In this document: positions 25,673 to 35,213 of the stretch, piece by piece
Layout of the letters: the number at the start of each line of letters is the position of its first letter
Position numbering within the stretch: position 1 is the stretch's first letter
DNA from: Streptomyces sp. H27-C3
Lineage (GTDB): Bacteria; Actinomycetota; Actinomycetes; Streptomycetales; Streptomycetaceae
DNA length: 64,000 nt
Direction of reading: 5' to 3'
NCBI RefSeq assembly: GCF_030063415.1
Contig: NZ_JASITA010000026.1
Location: 1-64,000, forward strand
The notes under the pieces: model-generated
The model's input: only the letters and a program-made list of their open reading frames with translations
What the model was told of the DNA's origin: nothing
The model's database searches: none
Made by a program: the position numbers and the translations under genes

Positions 25673-28600
25673 CACGACGACCGCCCAGGCCGACAGCGCG
25701 GCGGCGACGCAGCCCCCGCCGGGGCGCCGCCTGCGCCTGCCGGGGAAGGGCGGCGGCAACCCGCTCTTTCGCAACGCCTATGCGCTGATGCTCAATACGG
25801 GGATCAGCGCGCTGCTCGGGCTGAGCTTCTGGCTGGTCGCCGCCCGGTACTACTCGGAGTCCGCGGTGGGCCAGGGCTCGGCGGCCATCGCGGCGATGAA
25901 GCTGCTGGCAGGCCTGGCGGCGCTGACGCTGACCGGGGCCCTGGCTCGCTTCATTCCGGTGGCGGGGCGCAGGACCGGGCGGCTGGTCTTCAAGACGTAC
26001 GCGGGAAGTTCCCTGGTGGTCGCGGTGGCCGCCGGGATCTTCCTGTCCACCCTGAACCTGTGGGGTCCTTCGTACAGCTTTCTGCACGGCCCGCTGAACG
26101 GCATCGGTTTTGTGCTTGCCGTCGTCGCCTGGTCGCTGCTGACCCTTCAGGACGGTGTGCTGACCGGTCTGCGCAGCGCGCTGTGGGTGCCCGTCGGCAA
26201 TACCGTCTTCTCCGCGGTGAAGCTGGTCCTGCTCATCGCCATCGCGACGTCGGTGCCGACCGCGGGTGTCTTCGTCTCCTGGGTGGCGGCGATCGCGGTC
26301 TCGGTGATCCCGCTGGGCTGGATGGTCTTCCGGCGGCTGGTACCGCGCCATGTGGCGGCCACGGCCCACACCACCCGGCCGCCCACCCTGCGGCAGATGG
26401 GCCGCTTCCTGGCCGGTGACTACACCGGCTCGCTCTTCTCGCTGGCCGTCGTCTACGCGGTGCCGGTGATCGTCGCCTCGCAGGTCAGCTCCGAGGACAA
26501 CGCGTACTTCTACATCACCACGACCATCGGCGGCACGGTCAATCTGCTCGCCATCAACATGGGCGCCTCGCTGACGGTGGAGGGCGCGCACGACCCGTCG
26601 ACGCTGGCGCAGAACTGCCGGTCCGCGCTGCGCCGCATGGCCCGCATCATGCTGCCCGTGGCGGCGGTGCTGTTCTTCGGCGCCCCGTACATCCTGGGCG
26701 TGTTCGGCGAGGGGTACGCGAACGCGGCGACGCCGCTGCTGCGCTGGTTCGCGATCGGTGCGCTGCTGCGCGTCGTCATCGAGGTCTACTTCGCGGTACT
26801 GCGAGCCCAGAGCCGCACCTCCGGGCTCGCCTACCTCCAGGGCGCGTTGTGTGTGCTCGTGCTGGGCCTGACGCTGGTGCTGCTGCCGCGGATGGGGCTC
26901 GTCGGGGCGGGCGTCGCGGAGATCTCCAGCCTGGCAGTCGTCGCGTCCGTCACGGGCGTCAAGCTGTACCGGGTGGTCAAGTCGGCGCCGCCCCTGGCGG
27001 CCGTCCCCGAAGGGGAGCTCGCGGACCGGGCGGACGACAGTGACCGTGACAGCGACGCGGAGCTCGCGGTGGCGGGGCAGGTGCCCGGCGGGCGCTCCGG
27101 CGGCGGCTCGGGATCCGACTCCGGCTCCCGCCGGGAGTTCGGGACGCGCTGGGCGCTGCGCTCCGCGCTCGACCAGGACACCATGCCGCTCGGGGTTCGG
27201 CTGGACTTCGACCACCCGGAGCGCCGGCCCGATGTGCGACCCGGGCCCGAAACGCCGGCCGCGGGTACGCCCGTGATCGGCGGCGGGGCGCTCGGACACG
27301 GCGGGGCCGAGGACGCCGGGCACCGGCCCACCTGGGCGCTCAAGTCGCCGCCCAAGGAGGTCGACGCGCCGCACTCCACCTCGTCCGTCCCCTCCCCCGC
27401 GCCGTCGGCCGAGGCGAGCGACGACCCGAAGGCGCCCCCTACCCAGGGGCAGCAGGCTCCCCCGTCCGCCGAGCGGTCCCCGTCGTCCGAGGGGCCCCCG
27501 GCACCGGCGGTGTCTCCCGCGCGGCCCGTGAGCCGCTTCGCTTTCCCGCACGCGCGCATCCCGGAGCTGGGCGTGGGCCTGCTCCTGGTGGCCGCGCTGG
27601 CGCTGTACTGGCTGCCGGTGCTGGGCATCGGCGAGGCGGACCTCGACCGGATGGGCGGGCTCGGACTCATCTCCGTACTGCCACCGGCGACGCTGATCGG
27701 CGCCGGGCTTCTCGCGCTGTCCTTCGCGTCCCTGCTGTGGCTCGACCGGCCACGGACCGTGCTGCTGACGGCCGCGCTGCTCGCCACCGTGGTGTCGCTG
27801 CACGCGCTGCCCGGCGTCCTGGAGGCCGAGCCTCGGTTCGCCACCGCCTGGCAACACCTGGGCTTCATGGACTACATCGACAGGTCCGGCTCCGCGGTGC
27901 CGGACCTGGACGCGCGCTGGAGCTGGCCCGGCTTCTTCGCGGCGGCCTCCTTCGTCGCCGAGGCATGCGGCATCTCGGACATGTCCTCGGTGATCCGCTG
28001 GTGGCCGACTGCCCTGCAACTGCTGTATCTGCCACCGCTGTTCCTGCTCGCGCGGTCCATGCGGGCGAGCTGGCGGGCCAAGTGGACCGGCGTCTGGATC
28101 TTTGTCCTGAGCGGCTGGGTCGGCCAGGACTACTTCTCGCCGCAGGGCTTCACCTACGCGCTGTACATCGCGTTCGTGGCGGTGCTGCTCGTCTGGTTCC
28201 GCGAGCCGCGGGTGCTGTGGACCAAGCGGCGGCCGGGCGAGGCCGAGGTCAGGCCCGCCGCGCGGCGCGACAAGGCGGTGCTGCTGCTCGTCCTGGTCGG
28301 CCTGTTCGCCGCGACGGTCCCCGCGCACCAGCTCACCCCGTTCGTGATGCTCGGGGTGCTCGCCGTGCTGGTCGTGACCGGGCTCTCGACCCTGCGCGGG
28401 CTGCCGATCCTCTTCGGGGTACTGGTGGCCGTGTGGATCGGGTTCTTCGCCGAGCCGTACTGGTCGGGGCACTTCGACGAGCTCTTCGGGGGTGTCGGCG
28501 GCATCGGTGGCAATGTGACGTCGTCGGTCTCCGGCCGCATCGAGGGCGGCAGTTCCACCCACAAGTTGGTGCTCTACGTCCGGGTGGCGCTGGCCGGCGG

Positions 28601-29561
28601 TGTGATGGCCTTCGCCTGCTGGGGCTGGTGGCGAAGGCGCTTCAACGGGTACCGCGAGCGGTCCCTGCTGGTGCTGGCTTTCGTACCGTTCCTGGGCTTC
28701 GGCATGCAGTCGTACGGCGGCGAAATGGCCCTGCGTGTCTTCATGTTCGCGCTGCCCGGGGCGGCCCTGCTGGCCGGCCTCGCGCTGTTCCCGCGTACCG
28801 GCGCCACCGCGGAGGAGCGGGACGCGGACCGCAAGAGCCTGGCACCGCTCGCCGCGCTGATGGCGGGCCTGGTGCTGATCGGCGGCTTCCTGGTCGCCCG
28901 GTGGGGCAATGAACCCTTCGAGCGGATCAGGGGCGGCGAGGTCGCGGCGATGGAGTTCGTGTACGAGCACGACGACCCGTCGGTGCGGCTGCTGTGGATG
29001 AGCAACGACATCCTGGACAACGTCACCCCCGCCATCCCCTGGGGCGCCAGGGACATGGAGAAGGTCAGCTATCTGCCGACGCTCGCGCCCGCCGACCCGG
29101 TGCTGGTGGCGGGCCTGGTCAAGTCGCTCAAGGTCGCCGGACCGAACTCATACCTCATGATCAACCGCAGCCAGTCGGTCTATCTGCAGTTCGACGCGGG
29201 CTACTCGCCGACCTGGGAGAAGCGGCTCGTCGCGAATCTCGACAAGCGGCCCGAGCTCAGGAAGGTCCTGTCGAACGCGGACGTGTCGATGTACGCGCTG
29301 CGCAAGCAGCCGGACGGGGCGGTCGAGAAGCCGAATCCCGGTCCGATCGGCCCGCAGGTCACCTGGACGCCATGGTCGGTGGTGGGCGCCCTGGCGGCGC
29401 TGGCGCTGATCGTGCTGTTGTCGGCGCGTGAGGTCGTACGGGTGGCGGTGGCGCCCAGCGTACGGCAGTTGCGGTGGCTGCAGAGCACGTTCTGGTTCTC
29501 TCTGCCGCTGCTGGCGGTGCTGCTCGCCGCACTGGTCCAGCGCTTCGTCACAATGTCCTAG
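25665..29561 (+). CDS. Fusion of Wzx-like polysaccharide flippase and polytopic membrane domain
   Basis: This 1298-aa protein starts at a GTG. Residues 1 to about 440 form a MATE/MOP-type polysaccharide flippase with 12 or so helices (LMLNTGISALLGLSFWLVAA, VALAF-like repeats). Residues about 450-630 are a charged, Pro/Ala-rich cytoplasmic linker. The rest is a second membrane domain of about 12 helices with a large extracytoplasmic tail, resembling polymerase or GT-C type transferases. One protein could both flip and polymerise or transfer the exopolysaccharide unit. Family assignment of the second half is tentative. Confidence 0.85.
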   Translation: MSDTTTAQADSAAATQPPPGRRLRLPGKGGGNPLFRNAYALMLNTGISALLGLSFWLVAARYYSESAVGQGSAAIAAMKLLAGLAALTLTGALARFIPVAGRRTGRLVFKTYAGSSLVVAVAAGIFLSTLNLWGPSYSFLHGPLNGIGFVLAVVAWSLLTLQDGVLTGLRSALWVPVGNTVFSAVKLVLLIAIATSVPTAGVFVSWVAAIAVSVIPLGWMVFRRLVPRHVAATAHTTRPPTLRQMGRFLAGDYTGSLFSLAVVYAVPVIVASQVSSEDNAYFYITTTIGGTVNLLAINMGASLTVEGAHDPSTLAQNCRSALRRMARIMLPVAAVLFFGAPYILGVFGEGYANAATPLLRWFAIGALLRVVIEVYFAVLRAQSRTSGLAYLQGALCVLVLGLTLVLLPRMGLVGAGVAEISSLAVVASVTGVKLYRVVKSAPPLAAVPEGELADRADDSDRDSDAELAVAGQVPGGRSGGGSGSDSGSRREFGTRWALRSALDQDTMPLGVRLDFDHPERRPDVRPGPETPAAGTPVIGGGALGHGGAEDAGHRPTWALKSPPKEVDAPHSTSSVPSPAPSAEASDDPKAPPTQGQQAPPSAERSPSSEGPPAPAVSPARPVSRFAFPHARIPELGVGLLLVAALALYWLPVLGIGEADLDRMGGLGLISVLPPATLIGAGLLALSFASLLWLDRPRTVLLTAALLATVVSLHALPGVLEAEPRFATAWQHLGFMDYIDRSGSAVPDLDARWSWPGFFAAASFVAEACGISDMSSVIRWWPTALQLLYLPPLFLLARSMRASWRAKWTGVWIFVLSGWVGQDYFSPQGFTYALYIAFVAVLLVWFREPRVLWTKRRPGEAEVRPAARRDKAVLLLVLVGLFAATVPAHQLTPFVMLGVLAVLVVTGLSTLRGLPILFGVLVAVWIGFFAEPYWSGHFDELFGGVGGIGGNVTSSVSGRIEGGSSTHKLVLYVRVALAGGVMAFACWGWWRRRFNGYRERSLLVLAFVPFLGFGMQSYGGEMALRVFMFALPGAALLAGLALFPRTGATAEERDADRKSLAPLAALMAGLVLIGGFLVARWGNEPFERIRGGEVAAMEFVYEHDDPSVRLLWMSNDILDNVTPAIPWGARDMEKVSYLPTLAPADPVLVAGLVKSLKVAGPNSYLMINRSQSVYLQFDAGYSPTWEKRLVANLDKRPELRKVLSNADVSMYALRKQPDGAVEKPNPGPIGPQVTWTPWSVVGALAALALIVLLSAREVVRVAVAPSVRQLRWLQSTFWFSLPLLAVLLAALVQRFVTMS

Positions 29562-29579
29562 GCGTACGGTCGCCGCCGG

Positions 29580-30998
29580 TCAGCGCTTGAGCCAGCGCAC
29601 CTCGTACCCGGCCATGTCGAAGGGCTTCCCGTCCACCTTCGCCTGGATGGGCCGGTCGAGGATGTTCACGACGAGCGCCGCGTCGCCGTCGGCGAGGACC
29701 CGCACATTGGGTACGTCGGCGGCGGCGACCTGCACCGCCTCGTAGCGGGTCCCTGGCGGGAACTCCTTCGCGAACCGCGCGAGCAGCGTCAGCATCGGCA
29801 GCTCGCTGCCGCCGTCGGCGAGCTGCGTGGAGCGCCACAGGCACCCCGCGCACTTGGCGCCCTTGTTCTGCGGATTCCAGTAGAAGCCGGTGCTCGCCCC
29901 GCCGCGGACCATCGCGATCATGCCGGACGCGTGCACGGCGACGCGGTGCGGCTCGCTCCAGCCCTCGCGCTCGTCGTCGTCGTCACCGGGCTCGACGTAG
30001 TACTCGGCCCACCACAGCGGCAGCTTGCCGGACTTGGCACGCACCCACTCGCCGACCGCGGTGAGCTTGTCCGTCGCCTTGAACTCGTCGGGCAGCAGCT
30101 CGTCGTCGCGGGTGTAGCTGGCGCCGTCGACGACGACGAAGTCCGCGCCCGCCTTCTTCTTGTTCCAGTAGGTGAAGGCGTCGAGTACCCGCTGGTCGAC
30201 GCTGCCCCAGGGGCCCTTCAGGGACGAGGCGTGGGTCTGGTCGCGGGGCTCGTAGCTGTCCATGACGAGGTACGGGCCGCCGACCAGGTTCTCCTGGTCG
30301 ACCTTCTTCAGCTCGGCGTACACCAGGTTGTAGAGCTCGGTGTAGCCCTCGTAGTTCCAGCGTTTGCTGCTGTCGTCGAAGAAGCCCTTGAACTCGTTCC
30401 AGACGATGAAGTGCCGCACGTCGGGATAGCGCTTGGCGACGGTGGAGGCGAGTTTCGCGAAGTCCTTGTAGTGCTCGGGGCTCGGCGCGGTCTCCAGCGA
30501 CTTCTTGCTCCAGTTGGTGTTCTCCGCGCCGGCCTTGCCGCCCTTCATCCAGTCGGGGGCGCAGCACAGTGTGATGACGGGCGTGCCGCCCGTCCTGCGG
30601 ATCAGGTCGACGCGGCTGTCGAGCTCGTCGAACTGGTAGCGGCCGGGTGAGGGCTCGGGGTTCTCCGCGCCCCATCCCATGATGTGCTGGATCTGCGGCA
30701 GCGGTTGCGCGGACAGCGTCTCGTCCGCTCTCTCGCGTGCCGCGGCCGTGCCCTCGTCGGCGCTGTACTGCGTGTGCGTAAAACCCCAGCCCAGCTCGGG
30801 CGACGGATTGGCGGGCGGCTTCGCCGGAGTGCCGTGCACCTTGTCGCCGTCGGCGGTGGTGCCCGTGTCGTCGCGTTCGCCGTTGCCAGGAAAGGTGCTG
30901 CACATCGTCAGCAGGAGGGCGACCACCACCGCGCCCACGCCCAGCAGTGCGGTGATGCGCCACCGCTGCGGCCCCGAGTTCCACTCATGACGTCCCAT
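29580..30998 (-). CDS. Membrane-anchored glycoside hydrolase (GH39/clan A-like)
   Basis: This 472-aa protein has an N-terminal membrane anchor (ITALLGVGAVVVALLLTMC) and an extracytoplasmic TIM-barrel domain. The acid/base candidate is Glu in HFIVWNEFKGF and the nucleophile candidate is Glu in PLWWAEYYVEPG, a layout like GH39 xylosidases or other clan A enzymes. It faces the exopolysaccharide cluster end to end (18 bp between stops) and probably trims or degrades that polymer. The glycan specificity is not predictable. Confidence 0.82.
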   Translation of the reverse strand: MGRHEWNSGPQRWRITALLGVGAVVVALLLTMCSTFPGNGERDDTGTTADGDKVHGTPAKPPANPSPELGWGFTHTQYSADEGTAAARERADETLSAQPLPQIQHIMGWGAENPEPSPGRYQFDELDSRVDLIRRTGGTPVITLCCAPDWMKGGKAGAENTNWSKKSLETAPSPEHYKDFAKLASTVAKRYPDVRHFIVWNEFKGFFDDSSKRWNYEGYTELYNLVYAELKKVDQENLVGGPYLVMDSYEPRDQTHASSLKGPWGSVDQRVLDAFTYWNKKKAGADFVVVDGASYTRDDELLPDEFKATDKLTAVGEWVRAKSGKLPLWWAEYYVEPGDDDDEREGWSEPHRVAVHASGMIAMVRGGASTGFYWNPQNKGAKCAGCLWRSTQLADGGSELPMLTLLARFAKEFPPGTRYEAVQVAAADVPNVRVLADGDAALVVNILDRPIQAKVDGKPFDMAGYEVRWLKR

Positions 30999-31126
30999 TA
31001 CCGGTCAGAGTATCGGTGGGTACCCGCATTTCGGCAGGTTCTTCCGGAACAGGCACGTAGCGTGCGGCGCGGGGCAGCTGGTGAAACCCGGTGCACAAGA
31101 CCACACCGCGGGGGATCATGGGCGCC

Positions 31127-32221
31127 ATGTCTGCGAACCCTGAGGCCGCACTGCCGATCCGGCTCAATGTCGACGACAGCGATTCACCGTCCGATGTCGT
31201 CGACGCGCTGTTCCTCGGCCGTTTCGCGACGGGCGAGCAGCCCTACTCCCACAGCTCATCGATCGACCGGGTCAAACCGGGTGCCACGCTGCTGCCCCCG
31301 TCGGCCAAGGTCCTGCGAGCGGCCCGCGACGACGACCGCAGCGCGACGCTCGCCGAGGGCGAGGGCTGGACGCTGCTCGTGTCCCGGTGGAGTCGCGGCG
31401 CGGATGTCACGGTGACCGCGGTGACCTCCGAGCTCGCGGAGCAGGTGCTGGGGCAGGCGACGGACGGTGTGCAGGACGAGCCGGAGCCGCAGCCGGAGAA
31501 CGTCTCGATGGGCTTCTGGTACGTCTCTCCGCGCCGCGGCCCGCACCGCACGAGCCGGCAGATCGCCGCCGGTACGTGGGAGGAGGTGCGGCCCAACTAC
31601 ACGGCGCCGGTGGCCGACGCCATGGACCGCCTGATGAAGGTCACGCCGGACGACATCGCGGGGCGCCTGCTGCTGCTGCACGGCCCGCCGGGCACCGGGA
31701 AGACCTCGGCCCTGCGGACACTGGCCCGTTCCTGGCGGGACTGGTGCCAGGTCGACTGCGTGCTGGACCCGGAGCGGCTCTTCAACGACGTCGGTTATCT
31801 GATGGACATCGCGATCGGTGAGGACGACGGCTCGGCCAAGGGCCGCTGGCGTCTGCTGCTGCTTGAGGACTGCGACGAGCTGATCCGCGGCGAGGCCAAG
31901 CACACGGCGGGCCAGGCCCTTTCGCGGCTGCTGAACCTGACCGACGGCCTCCTCGGCCAGGGGCGGAACGTGCTGGTGGGCGTGACCACCAATGAGGACC
32001 TGGAGCGGCTCCACCCGGCGGTTGTCCGCCCCGGCCGCTGTCTGGCCCGTATCGAGGTCGGCTCGCTCACCCGCAACGAGGCGGTGAACTGGCTGGGCAC
32101 GGCGGAGGGCGTCGGCCGCGACGGCATGACGCTGGCGGAGCTGTACGCCCTGCGGCGCGGCACCGGCCCGGCCTCGGTGCCGGCCCAGCACGAGGTCTCC
32201 GACGCGGGCCTGTATCTGTAG
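31127..32221 (+). CDS. AAA+ ATPase with N-terminal DUF5925 domain
   Basis: The ATG at 31127 gives 364 aa; an ATG at 31118 is also possible. The N-terminal part matches DUF5925 of actinomycetes. The C-terminal AAA+ core has Walker A GPPGTGKT, Walker B LLLLEDCDEL and an arginine-finger region in AVVRPGRCLARIE. It probably remodels a protein partner in the cytoplasm. No partner is adjacent; the neighbouring GntR gene converges on it. Confidence 0.88.
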   Translation: MSANPEAALPIRLNVDDSDSPSDVVDALFLGRFATGEQPYSHSSSIDRVKPGATLLPPSAKVLRAARDDDRSATLAEGEGWTLLVSRWSRGADVTVTAVTSELAEQVLGQATDGVQDEPEPQPENVSMGFWYVSPRRGPHRTSRQIAAGTWEEVRPNYTAPVADAMDRLMKVTPDDIAGRLLLLHGPPGTGKTSALRTLARSWRDWCQVDCVLDPERLFNDVGYLMDIAIGEDDGSAKGRWRLLLLEDCDELIRGEAKHTAGQALSRLLNLTDGLLGQGRNVLVGVTTNEDLERLHPAVVRPGRCLARIEVGSLTRNEAVNWLGTAEGVGRDGMTLAELYALRRGTGPASVPAQHEVSDAGLYL

Positions 32222-32260
32222 GTGCCCGCGAGGGCCCGGTGGCTGCTTCGGGTCCGGTGC

Positions 32261-32635
32261 CTACTTCGTGTAGGCGGCGCGCAACGCGTCTTCGACGGCC
32301 GCCAGCGCCCCGGCCCGGCTGAGCCCGAGCCGTCGCGCCCGGTCGGCGTACGCCTGGGCGGCGGCGGCGGACTGTCGCTCCGCCGCGTCCCCCGCGGCGG
32401 CGATGAAGGTGCCGTTGCGCCCGCGTGTCTCGATGACCCCGTCGGCGTCCAGTGCCCGGTACGCCTTGGCCACGGTGTTCGCGGCGAGCCCCAGATCCTC
32501 GGCGAGGCCGCGCACGGTCGGCAGCTTGTGGCCCACCGGCAGCGCGCCGGCGTGGGCCTGCTCGGAAATCTGGGCACGCAACTGCTCGTAGGGGGCGGTC
32601 GTGTCGTCCGGGTCGATGGAGATGTTCAAAGTCAC
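32261..32635 (-). CDS. Short GntR-family regulator (YtrA type)
   Basis: From the GTG at 32635 this is a 124-aa protein with a GntR winged helix-turn-helix (APYEQLRAQISEQAHAG, LPTVRGLAEDLGLAANTVAKAYRALD) and a short helical tail, the YtrA subgroup that often governs transporters. Here no ABC transporter is adjacent. It is divergent from the DUF402 gene. Target genes are unknown. Confidence 0.9.
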   Translation of the reverse strand: MTLNISIDPDDTTAPYEQLRAQISEQAHAGALPVGHKLPTVRGLAEDLGLAANTVAKAYRALDADGVIETRGRNGTFIAAAGDAAERQSAAAAQAYADRARRLGLSRAGALAAVEDALRAAYTK

Positions 32636-32741
32636 CGGCCAATTGTCTCCCACGGACGGAAAATGGGAGGCAGGAGCGGATGTCCCGCGCGTAACGTCCG
32701 GCCCATGCTGTTGATCGTTCGCGTCACGGGGGGGGGCCGCC

Positions 32742-33248
32742 ATGTCCGCACACCGGGTTGAGATCGCCCTCCTGAAGGCGGGCCGTACGAAGATCCGCTA
32801 TCCGGCGGCGCTGCTCTCCGACGACGGCACCCGTGTCACGGTCCGAGCACCCTGGGCGGGAGCGGGCGTACGGGACTTCGGCTTCGTGCGGTTCGAGCCG
32901 GGTGATGTCTTCACCGAGCACTACTGGCGGGACCGCTGGTACACGGTGAAGGAGGTCAGGTCCGGGGACGGCACGCTCAAGGGCTGGTACTGCGATGTGA
33001 CACGCCCCGCGGTCGTCCTCGCGGACCGCGTGGAGGTCGAGGACATGGACCTGGACCTATGGGTCTCGGCCGACGGCTCCACGGTCCTGCGCCTGGACGA
33101 GGACGAGTTCGAGGAGAGCGGCCTGGCGGACCGCGACCCGCAGGCCGCGGCCGAGTCGAGCCGGGCGCTGGACGACCTGGAACTGCTGGCCCGGGGGCCG
33201 GGCCTGACCCACCTGCTGACCGCGGGTTCAGGCCGGTCCGGCGTCTGA
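32742..33248 (+). CDS. DUF402 (FomD-like barrel) protein
   Basis: This 168-aa protein has the DUF402 signature: DVFTEHYWRDRWYTVKEVR, LKGWYCDVTRP, then acidic residues DMDLDLWV and DEDEFEESGL. Family members such as FomD hydrolyse nucleotide-linked phosphonates or nucleoside diphosphates using divalent metals. A run of G precedes the ATG. Its end overlaps the convergent GNAT gene by 21 bp. Confidence 0.88.
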   Translation: MSAHRVEIALLKAGRTKIRYPAALLSDDGTRVTVRAPWAGAGVRDFGFVRFEPGDVFTEHYWRDRWYTVKEVRSGDGTLKGWYCDVTRPAVVLADRVEVEDMDLDLWVSADGSTVLRLDEDEFEESGLADRDPQAAAESSRALDDLELLARGPGLTHLLTAGSGRSGV

Positions 33249-33716
33249 CCTGCCGGAGCCGTCCGGGACCGGCAGGAGCCGCTTGCGGTAGTGGAAGCGG
33301 TCGTAGGCGCGGTCCACGCGCCGCTCCACGAACTCGTAGCCGTACCTGGGGTAGAGCTTCTGATTCTCCCACATGAGCGCGTTCGTGTAGAGCCGCACCT
33401 CGGGGAGGCCCAGCACGCGCGCGTGCTCGTCCACGAACGCGAGCAGACGGCGGCCCACCCCCTGCCCATGGGCGTCGGGGTGGACCGCGATGCTGTCGAG
33501 GAAGAGGTGGTCCGCCTCGGGGACGAGCACCAGCAGGCCCGTCACCGGGGCGCCGGTGACGAACACCCGGCCCGCCGCTACATTCGCCCCGTGGTCCGCC
33601 TCCATCGGGGCGGGGACCACGCCGATCCGCTCGATGTAGGAGTGGTAGGCCGCGTCCGTCACGACCTTCACCCTCGGTACGTCGGCCGAGGTGGCGAGGC
33701 GGATGTCGTGGGTCAT
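33228..33716 (-). CDS. GNAT-family N-acetyltransferase
   Basis: This 162-aa protein is a single GNAT domain. The acetyl-CoA-binding segment is LDSIAVHPDAHGQGVGRRLL and the tail has NQKLYPRYGYEFVERR. It should acetylate a small molecule or protein amine. Its ATG overlaps the stop of tctA by 4 bp, so it is the last gene of the tct operon, which hints at a link with the imported acid, but the substrate is unknown. Confidence 0.92.
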   Translation of the reverse strand: MTHDIRLATSADVPRVKVVTDAAYHSYIERIGVVPAPMEADHGANVAAGRVFVTGAPVTGLLVLVPEADHLFLDSIAVHPDAHGQGVGRRLLAFVDEHARVLGLPEVRLYTNALMWENQKLYPRYGYEFVERRVDRAYDRFHYRKRLLPVPDGSGRSDAGPA

Positions 33717-35209
33717 GCCTTCACATTACGGCGGTGCGGGAGCAGCTTCTGGAGCAAGGGCCAGGCCAGCAGCAGCACGATGACCAGGTAGACCGTCACC
33801 GAGAACGGGGTGTTGACCAGACCGGTCACGCTGCCGTCGCTGATCTGCAGCGCGCGCCGCAGCTGCTGTTCGGCGGCCGGGCCGAGGATCACACCGATCA
33901 CCGCGGGCAGCACGGGCAGCCCGTAGCGCCGCATGCCGAATCCGATCAGGCCGATGATCAGCAGGATCACCAGGTCCAGGGCCTCCCCGCCGACCGCGTA
34001 CGCGCCGACCGCGGCGAAGAACAGAATCCCCGCGTAGAGGTACGGGCGCGGGATGCGCAGCAGTTTGACCCAGAGCGGGGCCAGCGGCAGATTGAGCAGG
34101 AGCAGCAGTACCATGCCGACGAACAGCGAGGCGATCAGGCCCCACACCAGGTCGGGTTCGCGCTCGAAGAGGAGCGGCCCCGGCTGGATTCCGTACTGCT
34201 GGAAGGCGGCCAGCATGACGGCGGCGACGGCCGTGGTCGGCAGGCCGAGGGTCAGCATGGAGACGAGTGTTCCGGCCGCCGAGGCCGACGCCGCCGACTC
34301 CGGGCCCGCGACGCCCTCGATGGCGCCCTTGCCGAATTCCTCCTTGTGCTTGGAGAGCCGCTTCTCGGTGACGTACGAGAGGAACGTGGGGATCTCCGCG
34401 CCGCCGGCCGGGATCGCGCCGAACGGGAAGCCGATCAGGGGGCCGCGCAGCCAGGACTTCCAGGTGCGCCTGAGGTCGGCCCTGCCGAGCCACGGGCGGC
34501 CGACCTGGATCGGCTCGCTCGTGGAGCGCCGCAGGTGTGCGGCGACCCACAAGGCCTCGCCGATCGCGAAGAGCCCGACCGCGACGATCACCACGTCGAC
34601 GCCGTCGGCGAGTTGCAGCGAACCGAAGGTGAGGCGCTGCTGGCCGGTCATCTGGTCGAGGCCGACCAGGCCGATGGTGAGGCCGATGAGCAGCGAGGCC
34701 AGGCCTCGGATGCGCGAGGAGCCGAGGACCGAGGTGACGGCGATGAAGGCCAGCACCATGATGGCGAAGTAGTCGGGCGCGCCGATGTCCACGGCGAGTG
34801 AGGCGACCGTCGGGGCGAGGACGACCAGCAGGATGGTGCCGATCATGCCGCCGGCGAAGTGGCCGATGGCGGCTGCCGCGAGGGCCTGCGCGCCGCGCCC
34901 GGCCTTCGCCATCGGGTTGCCCTCCATGGCCGCGACGACGGCCGCGCTCTCCCCTGGGGTGTTGAGGAGGATGGAGGTGGTGGAGCCGCCGAACATCGCG
35001 CCGTAGTAGATGCCCGCGAACATGATGAACGCGCCGGTCGGCTCCAGGCCGTACGTCACCGGGAGCAGCAGGGCGACGGCCATGGCGGGGCCGATTCCCG
35101 GCAGTACGCCGATGGCGGTGCCCAGGAGTACGCCGATGGCGGCCCAGAGCAGATTGATCGGCGTGAGCGCCGTACCGAAGCCGTCGATGAGGGAGTTGAG
35201 GGAGTCCAT
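33713..35209 (-). CDS. tctA: Tripartite tricarboxylate transporter, large permease
   Basis: This 498-aa protein is the 12-helix large membrane subunit of a TTT transporter, recognised by GTAIGVLPGIGPAMAVALLLP and AGIYYGAMFGGSTTSILLNTPGE near the N-terminus. It imports tricarboxylates or related acids with help of the periplasmic-type binding protein TctC and the small subunit TctB encoded just upstream. Order on the minus strand is tctC, tctB, tctA, GNAT. Confidence 0.96.
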   Translation of the reverse strand: MDSLNSLIDGFGTALTPINLLWAAIGVLLGTAIGVLPGIGPAMAVALLLPVTYGLEPTGAFIMFAGIYYGAMFGGSTTSILLNTPGESAAVVAAMEGNPMAKAGRGAQALAAAAIGHFAGGMIGTILLVVLAPTVASLAVDIGAPDYFAIMVLAFIAVTSVLGSSRIRGLASLLIGLTIGLVGLDQMTGQQRLTFGSLQLADGVDVVIVAVGLFAIGEALWVAAHLRRSTSEPIQVGRPWLGRADLRRTWKSWLRGPLIGFPFGAIPAGGAEIPTFLSYVTEKRLSKHKEEFGKGAIEGVAGPESAASASAAGTLVSMLTLGLPTTAVAAVMLAAFQQYGIQPGPLLFEREPDLVWGLIASLFVGMVLLLLLNLPLAPLWVKLLRIPRPYLYAGILFFAAVGAYAVGGEALDLVILLIIGLIGFGMRRYGLPVLPAVIGVILGPAAEQQLRRALQISDGSVTGLVNTPFSVTVYLVIVLLLAWPLLQKLLPHRRNVKA

Positions 35210-35213
35210 CTGC

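Noticed and set aside
25602..28970. Very long open frame (over 1100 codons) on the minus strand across the flippase fusion
   Set aside because: It is antisense to a clear membrane protein; its Arg/Gly/His/Gln-rich composition with no motifs is a by-product of high GC.
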